From contig NZ_CP011479.1 in NCBI RefSeq assembly GCF_001011155.1, positions 4,351,662 to 4,415,661 of the forward strand: a stretch of 64,000 nt of DNA, in the 5' to 3' direction. The stretch comes from Hoeflea sp. IMCC20628 (GTDB taxonomy: Bacteria > Pseudomonadota > Alphaproteobacteria > Rhizobiales > Rhizobiaceae). The first letter of the stretch is position 1; each line of letters begins with the position of its first letter. Under the pieces are notes generated by a model that saw nothing but the letters and a program-made list of their open reading frames with translations, did no database searches and had not been told where the DNA came from. Both the position numbers and the translations under genes were made by a program. Positions 8,126 through 18,251 of the stretch are shown here, piece after piece.

Positions 8126-9418
8126 TTACATCTTGCGGCGGAACCCGGCGAAATAAAACCCGTCGGTGCCGGTCCGCCGCGGCGACAGAATCAATCCCAG
8201 ATTCTGGTCCGCATAGGGAACCGGCGCATCGGGATCGGCCACTGCGGCACGCCAACGCTGCTTGAGGCTAATGGTTTCAAATTCCGGATGCCGGGTCAGA
8301 AACGCCTTGACCCGGTCGGTGTTTTCTTCCGGAAGCAGCGAGCAGGTGACATAGGCCAGCTCGCCGCCGGGGCGGACATAGACCGACGCGTCATCGAGCA
8401 CCTTGTCCTGATCGGCGGTGCGGTCGGTAAGGTTCTTTTCCGAAATCCGCCATTTGGCATCAGGCCTGCGGCGCCAGGTGCCGGTGCCGGTGCAGGGTGC
8501 GTCAACCAGAACCCGGTCCATCGCCTGTTCCAGCCCGGCCAGATTGAACGGTCGCTCCTTGATGTCGATGATTTCGACACCGGCGCGGCGCATGCGCTCA
8601 ACCATCGGCGCAAGCCTGCGCCGGTCGGCATCATAGGCATTGATGCGCCCTTCGTTGTTCATCATGGCTGCAAAGGCCAGCGCCTTGCCGCCGCCGCCGG
8701 CGCAATAGTCGAGAACGATTTCGCCCGGCTCGGCGCCGGCCAGACCGGCTGCCAGCTGCGAGCCCTCGTCCTGGACTTCGAACCAGCCCCGGGCGAAATT
8801 GACTTCGCTGGTAGCGGCAATCTGGCGCTGCGGTCCCTCGCCGGCCTCAATGCGGATGCCATTTGGCGCCAGCCGGGTCGCCGATGCGCCTTGGCCTTCA
8901 AAGGCTGCCAGCACCTGATCGCGATCGGTGACGATTGTGTTGACCCGAAGATCAAGCGGTGGGCGGGCGGTCATCGCCTGCGCCTCGGCTTCCCACTCTT
9001 CACCAAAGGCGCGCTCAAACGAGGCGACCAGCCATTCGGGAATGTCGGCGCGCACATGCGGTTCAGCTTGTGACAGATCCCGCGCCAGACAGGCTGTCTG
9101 CAGGTCCACTGACGGTATTTCGGGTGCGAACTTGTCTCCCTCAAGGCTGGCGGTCAATTCTTCCGGGCTGATGCCCCACTGGCGCAACAGCGTTGCCACT
9201 GCCAGATCGGCAGGCGTATCACCATCCATGATGAAAGCGTGCGACAGCTTCATCCGCAGCGCGTCATGCACCAGGTTTGAAATCGCGCCGCGATCGCCGG
9301 ATCCGGCAAAGCGGTGCGACAGGCCCCAATCCTTCAGCGCTTCCGGCACCGGCCGGTGCCGGGTCTCGATGTCGGTGAGAATTTCGATGGCTGCTTGCAG
9401 ACGTCCGCCGAGGCGCAT
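8126..9418 (-). CDS. RsmB-type 16S rRNA (cytosine-C5) methyltransferase
   Basis: A 430-residue RsmB/NOP-family RNA m5C methyltransferase. The C-terminal catalytic half has the SAM-binding motif VLDYCAGGGGKALAFAA, the DAPCTGTGTWRRRPDAKW motif and the YVTCSLLPEEN motif that supplies the nucleophilic cysteine. The N-terminal third is helical and NusB-like (RHRPVPEALKDWGLSHRFAG), typical of RsmB proteins. A longer frame begins ten codons upstream, but the ATG at 9418 has GGAG about nine bases before it and matches family N-termini. The exact target base is an inference from family membership. Confidence 0.92.
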   Translation of the reverse strand: MRLGGRLQAAIEILTDIETRHRPVPEALKDWGLSHRFAGSGDRGAISNLVHDALRMKLSHAFIMDGDTPADLAVATLLRQWGISPEELTASLEGDKFAPEIPSVDLQTACLARDLSQAEPHVRADIPEWLVASFERAFGEEWEAEAQAMTARPPLDLRVNTIVTDRDQVLAAFEGQGASATRLAPNGIRIEAGEGPQRQIAATSEVNFARGWFEVQDEGSQLAAGLAGAEPGEIVLDYCAGGGGKALAFAAMMNNEGRINAYDADRRRLAPMVERMRRAGVEIIDIKERPFNLAGLEQAMDRVLVDAPCTGTGTWRRRPDAKWRISEKNLTDRTADQDKVLDDASVYVRPGGELAYVTCSLLPEENTDRVKAFLTRHPEFETISLKQRWRAAVADPDAPVPYADQNLGLILSPRRTGTDGFYFAGFRRKM

Positions 9419-9506
9419 GATCAAATCTCCAATGCATGGCGGGCTCAAATGGGTTCATTCAAGCGATGATGCGCATGCATTCATTAGGTGTGGCACAGCG
9501 CCCTTG

Positions 9507-9526
9507 GCGCGTCATGTCTGACGCGC
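9507..9526. other. Perfect 8-bp hairpin between rRNA methyltransferase and SDR
   Basis: GCGCGTCA and TGACGCGC form a perfect stem around a TGTC loop. It lies 70 bp after the last gene of the large minus-strand catabolic operon and before the rRNA methyltransferase start. There is no T-tract on either side, so an intrinsic terminator is not proven. Confidence 0.35.
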
Positions 9527-9596
9527 GGCGCGGTTGGTTAGCCCCCTGCTAGAGGTTTTTGCACCTGAATGGAAGCAAATTGGACAAGCCGCCAGC

Positions 9597-10343
9597 TCAG
9601 ATGCAGCGGCCGCCATCCACTTCCATGGCCACACCGGTGATCATCGCCGCCTCGTCGGAACACAGGAAACAGGCGGCATTGCCCATGTCTTCGGGCGTAG
9701 AAAACCGGCCAAGCGGAATGGTCGAGAGGAATTTGGCGCGGATTTCCGGCGTGTCTTCGCCCATGAAGGATTTCAGCAGCGGGGTTTCTCCCGCCACGGG
9801 ATTGAGCGCATTGACCCGAATTCCCGACGGCGCCAATTCGATGGCCATGGATTTGGTGGCGGTGATCATCCAACCCTTGGAGCAATTGTACCAACTCAAA
9901 CGCGGCCGCGGGCTGACCCCGGCGGTCGAGGCGATATTGAGGATCACACCCGAACGATTTTGTTTCATGACCGGAACAAAGTGCCGTGCGGTGAGGAACA
10001 CCGACTTGGCATTGACGGCCAGAACCCGGTCGAATTCCTCCTCGCTGATATCCTCCATGGCTGCGGGCAGATGGGTGATGCCGGCATTGTTGACCAGAAT
10101 GTCGAGCTGCCCGAACCGGGCATGCACGGTCTTTGCCATCGCCGTGACGCTGTCATTGCTGGACACGTCGACCGTGACGGCAAAGGCCTGATCGCCGAAT
10201 TCCGAAGCAAAATCCCGTGCCGCGTCGGCATTGATGTCAGCGATCGCGACGCGCGCGCCTTCGCTGATGAATTTGCGGGCGATGCCGGCGCCAAATCCGG
10301 ATGCGCCGCCGGTCACCAGGGCTGTCTTGCCTTCAAGTCTCAT
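9597..10343 (-). CDS. SDR-family NAD(P)-dependent oxidoreductase
   Basis: A 248-residue classical short-chain dehydrogenase. Motifs are the dinucleotide-binding TGGASGFGAGIA, the NNAG motif (DILVNNAGITH) and the catalytic Ser-Tyr-Lys (NIAST, then WYNCSK). It ends with GVAMEVDGGRCI, typical of the FabG-like group. The start at 10343 (MRLEGKTALVTGG) is preferred over a start three codons upstream because GGGGAG lies at suitable distance and the fold begins there. It is the last gene of the seven-gene minus-strand operon, 26 bp after the aldehyde dehydrogenase, so it probably oxidises an alcohol or keto intermediate of the imported substrate. Confidence 0.93.
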   Translation of the reverse strand: MRLEGKTALVTGGASGFGAGIARKFISEGARVAIADINADAARDFASEFGDQAFAVTVDVSSNDSVTAMAKTVHARFGQLDILVNNAGITHLPAAMEDISEEEFDRVLAVNAKSVFLTARHFVPVMKQNRSGVILNIASTAGVSPRPRLSWYNCSKGWMITATKSMAIELAPSGIRVNALNPVAGETPLLKSFMGEDTPEIRAKFLSTIPLGRFSTPEDMGNAACFLCSDEAAMITGVAMEVDGGRCI

Positions 10344-10369
10344 TGTTCCCACTCCCCGAAAAATTCGAT

Positions 10370-11836
10370 TTACTTGCCGTGCCAGACGGCGACTGTCTTG
10401 AGGGACGAGAAGCCATAAAGCGCCTCGAACCCCTTTTCGCGGCCATGGCCGGATTTGCCGACCCCGCCGAAGGGCAGCTCCACCCCACCGCCGGCGCCGT
10501 AATTGTTGATGAAGACCTGGCCGGAGCGGATCGCCCGGGCCAGACGCATCTGCCGGCCGCCATCGCTGGTCCAGACGCCGGCAACCAGGCCGTAATCGGT
10601 ACCATTGGCAATCGCGATGGCTTCGTCTTCATCACGGAACGGGATGATCACCTGCACCGGGCCGAAAATCTCGTCACGCGCCAGCACATGGTTGGGGTCA
10701 ACACCGCCATAGAGCGTCGGCCGCACATAATGGCCGCCCATTGGCGCCGATTTCGGCATCTGACCCTCGGCCACCGGAGCCATCCCGTCTTCGTCGGCCT
10801 CGGACAAAAAGCCCTGGACGATGTTCTTCTGGCGCTCGGAAATCAATGGGCCGATCGATTGATCCTCGATGGCAGCGCCGACGGTCAGCGCCTTGTAGCG
10901 CTCGCTCATCAGCTTCACCACTTCATCATGGCGCGAGGCTTCAACCAGAATGCGCGAGGAGGCCGAGCAAGTCTGGCCGGCATTCTGGATGCCGGCATTG
11001 ACCAGAAACGGCAGCGCGCGTTCGAGATCGGCATCGGCAAAGACGATCTGCGGGGATTTGCCGCCAAGCTCCAGCGTCACCGGGATCACATTATAGGCCG
11101 CTGCCTGCTGGATCTTGCGTCCGGTCTCGAGCGAGCCGGTGAACGAGATATGATTGACGTCGGGATGGGCGCAGAGTGCCGCACCGGCCTCTTCGCCGAG
11201 GCCGGGGACGACATTGAGCGCGCCATCAGGCAGGCCGCACTCCATGGCGATGCGGGCAAAGGCCAGCGCCGTCAATGAGGCTTCCTCAGCGGGTTTGAGA
11301 ACCGCGGCATTGCCCATCGCCAGGGCCGCGCCGACAGATCGTCCGAGGATCTGCATCGGATAGTTCCACGGGATGATGTGGCCGGTGACGCCATGCGGCT
11401 CACGCAGGGTGAAAACCGTGTAATCGTTGAGATAGGGGATGGTTTCGCCGTGTACTTTGTCGGCAGCACCACCATAGAATTCGAGATAGCGGGCCAGGGC
11501 GCGCGCGTCGGCACGGGCCTGGGTCAGCGGCTTGCCGACATCGTGCGCCTCGAGATTGGCGAGCCATTCGACATGGTCTTCAACTGCCCGTCCGATCTTG
11601 GAGAGCAGGCGCCCCCGCTCGGCGGCGGTCATTTTCCCCCATTCACCCGACATCGCCGATTGGGCGGCTGAAACCGCGGCCTCGATTTCGGCTTTTCCAC
11701 CCCGGGCAATGCGGCCAATTTCCAGGCCGGTCGAAGGGTCTTCAACGGCCAGGGTCTTGCCGCCGCTGGCGCCGATCCATTTGCCGCCGATCAGGCATTG
11801 GCTGGTGTCAAATCCGGCGTCGAGTGTATCGGTCAC
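10370..11836 (-). CDS. NAD(P)-dependent aldehyde dehydrogenase
   Basis: A 488-residue member of the ALDH superfamily, the normal length. The proton-acceptor glutamate is E256 in VTLELGGKSPQ, and the nucleophilic cysteine is C290 in NAGQTCSASSRI. The GSLETGRKI segment forms the Rossmann turn and PWNYP is the conserved oxyanion region. The general look is of betaine-aldehyde or aminobutyraldehyde dehydrogenases, but the substrate cannot be fixed. Start is a GTG with AAAGGA eight bases upstream. It follows the fused ABC ATPase by 29 bp and precedes the SDR, suggesting an alcohol-aldehyde-acid oxidation step in this operon. Confidence 0.94.
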   Translation of the reverse strand: MTDTLDAGFDTSQCLIGGKWIGASGGKTLAVEDPSTGLEIGRIARGGKAEIEAAVSAAQSAMSGEWGKMTAAERGRLLSKIGRAVEDHVEWLANLEAHDVGKPLTQARADARALARYLEFYGGAADKVHGETIPYLNDYTVFTLREPHGVTGHIIPWNYPMQILGRSVGAALAMGNAAVLKPAEEASLTALAFARIAMECGLPDGALNVVPGLGEEAGAALCAHPDVNHISFTGSLETGRKIQQAAAYNVIPVTLELGGKSPQIVFADADLERALPFLVNAGIQNAGQTCSASSRILVEASRHDEVVKLMSERYKALTVGAAIEDQSIGPLISERQKNIVQGFLSEADEDGMAPVAEGQMPKSAPMGGHYVRPTLYGGVDPNHVLARDEIFGPVQVIIPFRDEDEAIAIANGTDYGLVAGVWTSDGGRQMRLARAIRSGQVFINNYGAGGGVELPFGGVGKSGHGREKGFEALYGFSSLKTVAVWHGK

Positions 11837-11865
11837 GGGGTGTCCTTTCGTTTAGCCTTCGCCGC

Positions 11866-13476
11866 TCAGCGTTCCGGGCTGGCGAGGGCTGCTTCCAGCG
11901 ACGGTGTGGCAGCCACCAGCGCTCTCGTATAGGGGTGTTGCGGATTGCGGAATATGCTCTCGGTCTCGCCCTGCTCGACAATCCGGCCATCTTTCATCAC
12001 CAGCACCCGATCGGTGATGGCGCGGACAACAGACAAATCATGCGAGATGAACAGATAGGACAGGTCGAGCCTGTCGGAAAGATCCGCCAGAAGATCGAGA
12101 ATCTGGGCGCGGATCGACACATCCAGCGCCGAGACCGCTTCGTCCAGCACGATCAGCGCCGGTTCGATGATCAAGGCCCGGGCAATGGCAATGCGCTGCC
12201 GCTGACCTCCGGAAAATTCGTGAATGTACTTGTCGGCGTCGCTTGACGACAGCCCTACTTCGGTCAGCGCCCTGTCGATCCGAAGCTCCATTTCTGCACC
12301 ACTCGGCGGTGATTTCAGAAGATGGAACGGTTCCGTAACAAGACGGCGCACCCGGTGGCGCGGATTGAAAGACCCGTAGGGATCCTGAAACACCACCTGC
12401 ATCCTGGCCCGAAGCTCCGGATGCGGACCGTCGCCGGCGCTGGAGACCACATGGCCGTTGAGGCGGATTTCACCGCCCTGCAACGCATCGAGTGCGAGGA
12501 TGGCGCGAGCCAGCGTGGACTTGCCGCAGCCGGATTCGCCGACAAGCCCGACATTTTCGCCATGATGAATGTCGAATGCGACGGAATCGACGGCGCGAAA
12601 CGGCGGCCTGCGAACAAACAGGCTGCGGCGCGGTTGCTGATAGTCGCGTACCACCTGGCTGACCGACAGGACAGGCGTGACCGATGGTTCCGGTTTGCGG
12701 CCACGGTCCGGCACATGCGCAGACGCCGAAAACAGGGCACGTGTATAGGGATGGCGCATCTCACGGAAAATCTCGCGCGTCGGTCCGGCCTCGACCACGG
12801 CGCCGTCCTTGAGGATGGCAATCGTATCGGCCAATCCGGCCACCACAGCGAGATCATGGGTGATCAACATCAGCCCCATGCCCTCTTCGCGCACGAGCTG
12901 CCTCAGCAAATCGAGGATCTGGGCCTGGGTGGTGACATCAAGCGCTGTGGTGGGCTCGTCGGCAATCAGAACCTTGGGCCTGAGTGCGATGGCCTGGGCG
13001 ATGACCACGCGCTGGCGCTGGCCGCCGGAGAGATCATGCGGATAACGGTCGAGCGGAAACTGCGCTTCAGGCAGGCCGACGCGGTCCAGCATGGCTCTTG
13101 CGACGGCATAGGCCTCGCGGCGGCTGGCGCCGGTGTGCACCCGCACGGTTTCGGCCACCTGATCGCCGATCGTGCGCACCGGATTGAGCGCTGTCATCGG
13201 CTCCTGGAAAATCATACCAACATCGCGGCCGCGCATCTGGCAGAGTGCGGCCTCATCCATGGTCGCAAGATCAGCGCCGCCGACGGTGATGCTGCCACTC
13301 CAGCGGCTGCCGCGCGGCAGCAACTGCATCACCGACAGCGCAGTCATCGATTTTCCCGAGCCGGATTCGCCGACAACGCCGAGAATCTGCCCGGGTTCGA
13401 GCCTCAGGTCGATATCATGCAGCACGGTGTTGCCGTGGATCTCGACCTTGAGATTGGAGATACTGAGCGCGCTCAT
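11866..13476 (-). CDS. Oligopeptide-type ABC transporter, fused ATP-binding protein (DppD-DppF)
   Basis: A 536-residue protein with two complete ABC ATPase domains in tandem. Domain 1 (about 1-250) has Walker A GESGSGKS, signature LSGGQRQRV and Walker [13 protein letters not shown]. Domain 2 (about 270-525) has Walker A GESGCGKS, signature FSGGQRQRI and Walker [12 protein letters not shown]. In the E. coli Dpp/Opp systems these are separate DppD and DppF subunits; the fused form is common in rhizobia. It energises the two permeases encoded just upstream in the transcript. Its ATG overlaps the permease stop (ATGA). Confidence 0.96.
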   Translation of the reverse strand: MSALSISNLKVEIHGNTVLHDIDLRLEPGQILGVVGESGSGKSMTALSVMQLLPRGSRWSGSITVGGADLATMDEAALCQMRGRDVGMIFQEPMTALNPVRTIGDQVAETVRVHTGASRREAYAVARAMLDRVGLPEAQFPLDRYPHDLSGGQRQRVVIAQAIALRPKVLIADEPTTALDVTTQAQILDLLRQLVREEGMGLMLITHDLAVVAGLADTIAILKDGAVVEAGPTREIFREMRHPYTRALFSASAHVPDRGRKPEPSVTPVLSVSQVVRDYQQPRRSLFVRRPPFRAVDSVAFDIHHGENVGLVGESGCGKSTLARAILALDALQGGEIRLNGHVVSSAGDGPHPELRARMQVVFQDPYGSFNPRHRVRRLVTEPFHLLKSPPSGAEMELRIDRALTEVGLSSSDADKYIHEFSGGQRQRIAIARALIIEPALIVLDEAVSALDVSIRAQILDLLADLSDRLDLSYLFISHDLSVVRAITDRVLVMKDGRIVEQGETESIFRNPQHPYTRALVAATPSLEAALASPER

Positions 13477-14336
13477 CCGCGTCCGTGCCTCAGCCTGGGA
13501 TCGAACAGGTCGCGCAGGCCATCGCCCATCAGATTGAGCCCGAGCACGGTGATGATGATGGCAAAGCCGGGAAACAAAGCCATGTGCGGCGCCAGCGAGA
13601 TCAGCGTCTGGGCATCGGCCAGCATCCGGCCCCAGCTCGGCAGCGGTGGCTGCGCGCCGAGACCGACATAGGCAAGCGCTGCTTCAGCCAGAATGGCCAG
13701 CGAAAACTGGATGGTGCCCTGGACGATCAGCAGATTGGCGATATTGGGCAGGATGTGCTCGGCGGAAATGCGCGCCTTGTTCTTGCCCGCGACCCGTGCA
13801 GCGAGAATGAAATCCCGGGTCCACAGCGACAAGGCCGCACCGCGCGCCAGCCGCGCGAACACCGGCACGTTGAAAATGCCGATGGCGATGATGGCGTTGA
13901 TCGCGCCGGGGCCGAACACCGCAGTGATCATGATCGCCAACAGCAGCGAAGGGAACGCGAACACCAGATCATTTCCGCGCATGATGATTTCATCAACGAG
14001 ACTGCCACGGCGGGCCGCCGCATAGAGCCCCAACGGCACACCCAGCGAGATGCCGATCCCGACCGCGACAAAGGCCACCGCGATCGACACGCGGGCGCCG
14101 ACCATGATCATTGAAAACATGTCACGCCCGAAGTGATCTGTCCCGAACCAGTGTTCCAGTGATGGGGTCTGGAGTTTTGTGGCAATGGAGAGCTTGGTCG
14201 GATCAAACGGGGTCCAGACAAAGGAGATCAGCGCCAGCAGGATGAAAAACCCCGAAAGCACGACACCGACGACAAACGCCCGGTGACCCAGAGCCATTTG
14301 TAGAAGAGAGCGGTCAGTGGAATCCGCCGTGTTCAT
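13473..14336 (-). CDS. Oligopeptide-type ABC transporter permease (DppC-like)
   Basis: A 287-residue inner-membrane permease of the DppC/OppC type. An N-terminal segment with one membrane helix ([19 protein letters not shown]) precedes the [19 protein letters not shown] motif typical of this subunit, followed by five more hydrophobic segments. The EAA cytoplasmic loop ([19 protein letters not shown]) that docks onto the ATPase is recognisable. It overlaps the neighbours on both sides by four bases, so the three membrane-complex genes are translationally coupled. Confidence 0.95.
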   Translation of the reverse strand: MNTADSTDRSLLQMALGHRAFVVGVVLSGFFILLALISFVWTPFDPTKLSIATKLQTPSLEHWFGTDHFGRDMFSMIMVGARVSIAVAFVAVGIGISLGVPLGLYAAARRGSLVDEIIMRGNDLVFAFPSLLLAIMITAVFGPGAINAIIAIGIFNVPVFARLARGAALSLWTRDFILAARVAGKNKARISAEHILPNIANLLIVQGTIQFSLAILAEAALAYVGLGAQPPLPSWGRMLADAQTLISLAPHMALFPGFAIIITVLGLNLMGDGLRDLFDPRLRHGRG

Positions 14337-15283
14337 CGTCTGTGCCTCCGCAATCGCGGATCAGCGGCGGCGTAGGCGAGGTCGACCAGAAAGGTGACGG
14401 TGATGACGGCGAAGACCAGCAAAATCACCACAGACCGGACGACAATCAGATCGCGCTGGGTGATGGCCTGAAAGACCAGCCGGCCGAGGCCGGGCAGATA
14501 GAAAACGTTCTCGATGATGATGCCGCCGGCCAGCAGGAACGAAAATTGCAGGCCAAGAATGGTCAGCACCGGGATCAGCGCATTGCGCAGCGCGTGCCGC
14601 CACAGCGCCTGGCTGCGGCTCAAGCCCTTGGCCCGGGCAGTGCGCATGAAATCTTCTTCCAGCGTGTCGATCAGCGAAGACCGCATGACCCGCGCCAGAA
14701 TCGAGGCCTGCGGCAGGGCCAGCGCGATGGCCGGCAGCGTCAGCGCCTTCATGGCAATCCAGAAGCCGGCGTCCCATCCGGGAAAACCGCCGGCCGAGAA
14801 CCAGCGCAGATTGATGGCAAAGATCAGCACCAGGATCATCGCAAACCAGAAATTGGGGATAGCCACGCCGAGCTGGGTCGCGCCCATGACCGAGAGATCG
14901 GCGGCGGAGTTGCGCCGCGAAGCGGCAAGGATGCCGGCAGGGAAGGCAATCACGGTCGACAGCGCCAGCGCATAGAGCGTCAGCGGCAACGAGATCATCA
15001 CCCGTTCGGCAATCAGTTCGGACACCGGTACCCGGTAGGTGTAGGAGACGCCGAAATCACCCTGCAACAGCCCCGCCACCCAGCCGAGATAGCGCAGCGG
15101 CAAGGGGTCATCGAGGCCAAGCTGGGTGCGCAAGGCGGCCACGGCCTGAGGATCGGCATTGATGCCCATCATGAAGGAGGCCGGATCGCCCGGCACGGCT
15201 TCCATGACCAGGAAAATCACGAGGCTGGCCGCGATGAGGCTGAGCGACAGCGACAGCAAGCGCCTGAGCAGATAGGCGGTCAT
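14333..15283 (-). CDS. Oligopeptide-type ABC transporter permease (DppB-like)
   Basis: A 316-residue inner-membrane permease of the DppB/OppB type. It starts with the usual MTAYLLRRLLSLSLSLIAASLVIFLVM first membrane helix (quoted here only as its pattern of positions 1-27), then the extracytoplasmic MEAVPGDPASFMMG region, five further hydrophobic segments and the EAA loop RTARAKGLSRSQALWRHA. It begins 70 bp after the binding-protein gene, a common spacing at which transcript levels drop between an abundant binding protein and the membrane subunits. Confidence 0.95.
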   Translation of the reverse strand: MTAYLLRRLLSLSLSLIAASLVIFLVMEAVPGDPASFMMGINADPQAVAALRTQLGLDDPLPLRYLGWVAGLLQGDFGVSYTYRVPVSELIAERVMISLPLTLYALALSTVIAFPAGILAASRRNSAADLSVMGATQLGVAIPNFWFAMILVLIFAINLRWFSAGGFPGWDAGFWIAMKALTLPAIALALPQASILARVMRSSLIDTLEEDFMRTARAKGLSRSQALWRHALRNALIPVLTILGLQFSFLLAGGIIIENVFYLPGLGRLVFQAITQRDLIVVRSVVILLVFAVITVTFLVDLAYAAADPRLRRHRR

Positions 15284-15353
15284 CGGGCATGGTCCAATCG
15301 CATGAGTGCATAAAGGCCGGACATCGGTCCGGCCCTCATGTCTCGATCAGGTG

Positions 15354-16844
15354 TCAATCTTCCCAGTAGACACCGGTCATGTCGTTGGCCTGGGTTGGCG
15401 AGTTGGGCCAGATGCCCTTGAGCTTGGCGTTGGAAACGCCGGTGCGAGCCAGCTGGAACAGATAGGCGTTGACATAGTCGTCAGCAATTTTCTTCTGTGC
15501 CGCCTGCATCAGCTCGGTGCGTTTGGCCGGATCGGTGGCCTTGTCGAGATCCACCATGATCGCCTTGAAGTCCGGATCGCCGTACTGGAAATAGTAGTCA
15601 TCACGGCCATAGATCCCGATATCCATCGGTTCGGTGTGGGAAACAATGGTCAGGTCAAAATTCTTGGCCTTGAACACATCGTCGAGCCATTGCGCCCATT
15701 CGACATTGGTAATTTCGGCAGTGATGCCGACTTCACGCAACTGCGCAGCGATGATTTCACCGCCACGACGGGCATAGCTTGGCGGCGGCAGTTTCAGGCT
15801 CAAGGTCAGATCCTTGATACCGGCTTCGGCCAGCAGCGCCTTGGATTGCTCCGGATCGTAAGCCGATTGCGCAGTCAGGTCGACATAGGCCGGGTTGTGC
15901 GGGGCAAAATGGGTGCCGATCGGTGTTCCGTAGCCGAACATGGCGCCATCGATGATCGCCTGGCGGTCGATGGCATGGGCGATCGCCTGGCGCACCAGGA
16001 TGTTGTCGAGCGGCGGCTTCTTGTTGTTCATGCCCAGTATGGTTTCGCCTTCGGACGAACCGATAATCACCTCAAAGCGCGGATCGGCCTCGAACTGCAC
16101 CAGGTTTTCGGGTGCCGGGAAGGCCGGATAGGCATCAAGATCGCCAGCCATCATCGCGGCAAATGCCGCTGTCGGGTCGGAGATGAATTTGAAGGTCACA
16201 TGATCGAGCTTGACTGAAGTGCCCCAGTAATCGGGGTAACGGTCGAGATCGACGCGATCGCCCTTGACCCATTCAGCCAGTTTGAACGGGCCGGTGCCGA
16301 CCGGATTGGCCGCGTTGTCGGCAGCCGACTCAGGCGCAACAATCACCGCGTCGCCCCAGGCCATGTTGAACAGGAACGAGCCGTTCGGCTTGGACAGGGT
16401 GATCTTGACGGTGGCCGGATCAACCGCTTCAACCGAAGCGATGTCGGCAAACAGCGCCTTCTGGGCATTGGTCGAATCGTCAGCACGGGCCCGGTCGAGC
16501 GAGAACTTGACGTCTTCGGCGTCAAAGGCCGAACCATCGTGGAATGTCACGCCGGTGTGCAGTTTGAATGTGTAGGTAAGACCGTCTTCGGAAATCTCCC
16601 AGCTTTCGGCCAGTGCCGGAAGGATTTCACCATCCGGGCCAAAGCGGGTCAGGCCTTCAAAGACATTGGCGTAGACCACCTCGTCAATTGCAGCCGCAGC
16701 GCCGCCGGTCGGATCGAGATTCGGTGGCTCGAGCTGCATGCCGATGGTGGCGTCCATCTTGGCGGCGGTTGCCGGCGTGACGCCGAGCGCCAGTCCCAGC
16801 GCAAGTATCGAAACGGCTGCAGCCGCGATCGGGTTCTTCGTCAT
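15354..16844 (-). CDS. ABC transporter substrate-binding protein, family 5 (peptide/nickel type)
   Basis: A 496-residue periplasmic binding protein. An N-terminal signal peptide (MTKNPIAAAAVSILALGLAL, cleavage near TPATAAKM) is followed by the family-5 pattern: LDPTGGAAAAIDEVVYANVFEGL, AESWEISEDGLTYTFKLHTGVTFHDG and the NPVGTGPFKLAEW motif. Such proteins capture peptides, opines, nickel chelates or similar amide compounds for ABC import. The ATG at 16844 is chosen because AAGGAA precedes it and the signal peptide starts there. It is 36 bp after the M20 deacylase gene, so the substrate may be what that enzyme hydrolyses. Confidence 0.95.
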   Translation of the reverse strand: MTKNPIAAAAVSILALGLALGVTPATAAKMDATIGMQLEPPNLDPTGGAAAAIDEVVYANVFEGLTRFGPDGEILPALAESWEISEDGLTYTFKLHTGVTFHDGSAFDAEDVKFSLDRARADDSTNAQKALFADIASVEAVDPATVKITLSKPNGSFLFNMAWGDAVIVAPESAADNAANPVGTGPFKLAEWVKGDRVDLDRYPDYWGTSVKLDHVTFKFISDPTAAFAAMMAGDLDAYPAFPAPENLVQFEADPRFEVIIGSSEGETILGMNNKKPPLDNILVRQAIAHAIDRQAIIDGAMFGYGTPIGTHFAPHNPAYVDLTAQSAYDPEQSKALLAEAGIKDLTLSLKLPPPSYARRGGEIIAAQLREVGITAEITNVEWAQWLDDVFKAKNFDLTIVSHTEPMDIGIYGRDDYYFQYGDPDFKAIMVDLDKATDPAKRTELMQAAQKKIADDYVNAYLFQLARTGVSNAKLKGIWPNSPTQANDMTGVYWED

Positions 16845-16880
16845 GTCAGTTTCCTTCGCTCCCGTTGGCACGGCACTGTC

Positions 16881-18188
16881 TTATGCGCGTCCGTGCAAAA
16901 GATCGTCCAGAGCGAAGGCCATCACCTTCGCTGAATCAATCATGTCGTCGATCCCGACATATTCATCCGGCTGGTGTGCCAGATCGAGTATGCCGGGGCC
17001 ATAGGCAATACAGTCTTTCAAGCGGCCAATCCGGTCAATATGTTTCTGATCGTAAGTGCCCGGCGAGACGACATGGACCGGTTCGCAGGACAAAGCCGAG
17101 CGAATCCCCCGCTCGACAGCCTTGACCACGGGAGACTCCACCGAGGTCATGGTCGGGCTGACCTGCCAGAGCTCCTCGAAATCATAGCGAAATCCCGGCC
17201 TCTCGGCCTTCACCCGCTCGAGCAGTGCCACGATCTCCTCGCGAACCTCATCGGCCTGTTCCTCGATCAGGTAGCGCCGGTCGATGACCATGCGGGCCCG
17301 GTCCGGAACGCAGGCAGAAGGAAAGCCGGTGAAACCGGCATCCGGCTCGGCCTGGCCGCCATGCAGCGAATTGATGTTCATGGTCGACTGCCGGGCACCG
17401 TCAGGCACCACCGGCATGGCGGTGCGTTTTTGGGCCAACGCCGGAAACAGCGATATTTCCATCTCGGCTATGACCGCGCCCATGTGGCGCACGGCGCAAT
17501 CGCCGAGAAACGGCATCGAGCCATGGGCAATGCGCCCATGGGTACTGATTTGCGCCCACATGACGCCGCGATGACCGAGGCAGATGCGGTCCTTGTTGAG
17601 CGGTTCGGGAATGATGACGTGCTGGACCCGTTCGGGGGAGAAGTAACCCTGTTCGGCAAGCCAGGCGACGCCGCCATAGCCGCCAGTCTCCTCATCAGCC
17701 GTTCCGGAGATCTCGATCGCGCCGGGATAATCGGGCCACAGCGCAACAAAAGCTTCCGCCGCAATGATCGAGGCAGCCAGCCCGCCTTTCATGTCGCAGG
17801 CACCGCGACCATAGATCTTGCCATCGGACACGGTTCCGGCAAAGGGATCAAAGCTCCAGCCGGAGCCGGTCTCGACCACATCGATGTGGGAATTGAAATG
17901 CACGCAAGGGCCGGAGCGGCCGCTTTCGCGGCGGGCGATCACATTCCAGCGGGGATGGCGCTCACTGTCGCCGGGCGTGCCGATGGCGCGCAGCAGTTGG
18001 ATGGCAAAGCCGGATTTTTCCATGCGGCGAGCAAGGTATTCGCAAATGTCGCGGTAGAACTCGCCGGGTGGATTGAGCGTCGGAATCCGGATCAGATCCT
18101 GGGTCAGGGCGACGAGATCATCGCGCCGGGAGATGATTTCCCGGGACAGGGCCTGCTGCCTGTCAGATTGTTCGACGGCCTGCGCCAT
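16881..18188 (-). CDS. M20-family metallopeptidase, ArgE/DapE-like deacylase
   Basis: A 435-residue M20 peptidase/deacylase, first gene of the seven-gene operon. Metal and catalytic motifs are seen in order: FNSHIDVVETG (His ligand and catalytic Asp), YGRGACDMKGG (bridging Asp), GTADEETGGYG (catalytic Glu and Glu ligand), and the C-terminal LAHQPDEYVGIDD (last His ligand). Family members hydrolyse N-acyl amino acids or small peptides in the cytoplasm. A GGGAG sits seven bases before the ATG. The context with a peptide-type importer, an aldehyde dehydrogenase and an SDR suggests that it deacylates an imported amide; the specific compound is unknown. Confidence 0.92.
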   Translation of the reverse strand: MAQAVEQSDRQQALSREIISRRDDLVALTQDLIRIPTLNPPGEFYRDICEYLARRMEKSGFAIQLLRAIGTPGDSERHPRWNVIARRESGRSGPCVHFNSHIDVVETGSGWSFDPFAGTVSDGKIYGRGACDMKGGLAASIIAAEAFVALWPDYPGAIEISGTADEETGGYGGVAWLAEQGYFSPERVQHVIIPEPLNKDRICLGHRGVMWAQISTHGRIAHGSMPFLGDCAVRHMGAVIAEMEISLFPALAQKRTAMPVVPDGARQSTMNINSLHGGQAEPDAGFTGFPSACVPDRARMVIDRRYLIEEQADEVREEIVALLERVKAERPGFRYDFEELWQVSPTMTSVESPVVKAVERGIRSALSCEPVHVVSPGTYDQKHIDRIGRLKDCIAYGPGILDLAHQPDEYVGIDDMIDSAKVMAFALDDLLHGRA

Positions 18189-18251
18189 GTGAGCTCTCCC
18201 TGCTGCCGCGCCACAATAGCGCGACAGGCAGGTCTGGCAAGCCGGGAAAGT

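Noticed and set aside
14342-15313. A 323-codon plus-strand frame opposite the DppB permease
   Set aside because: Highly charged antisense translation of a hydrophobic permease; no motif or start signal.
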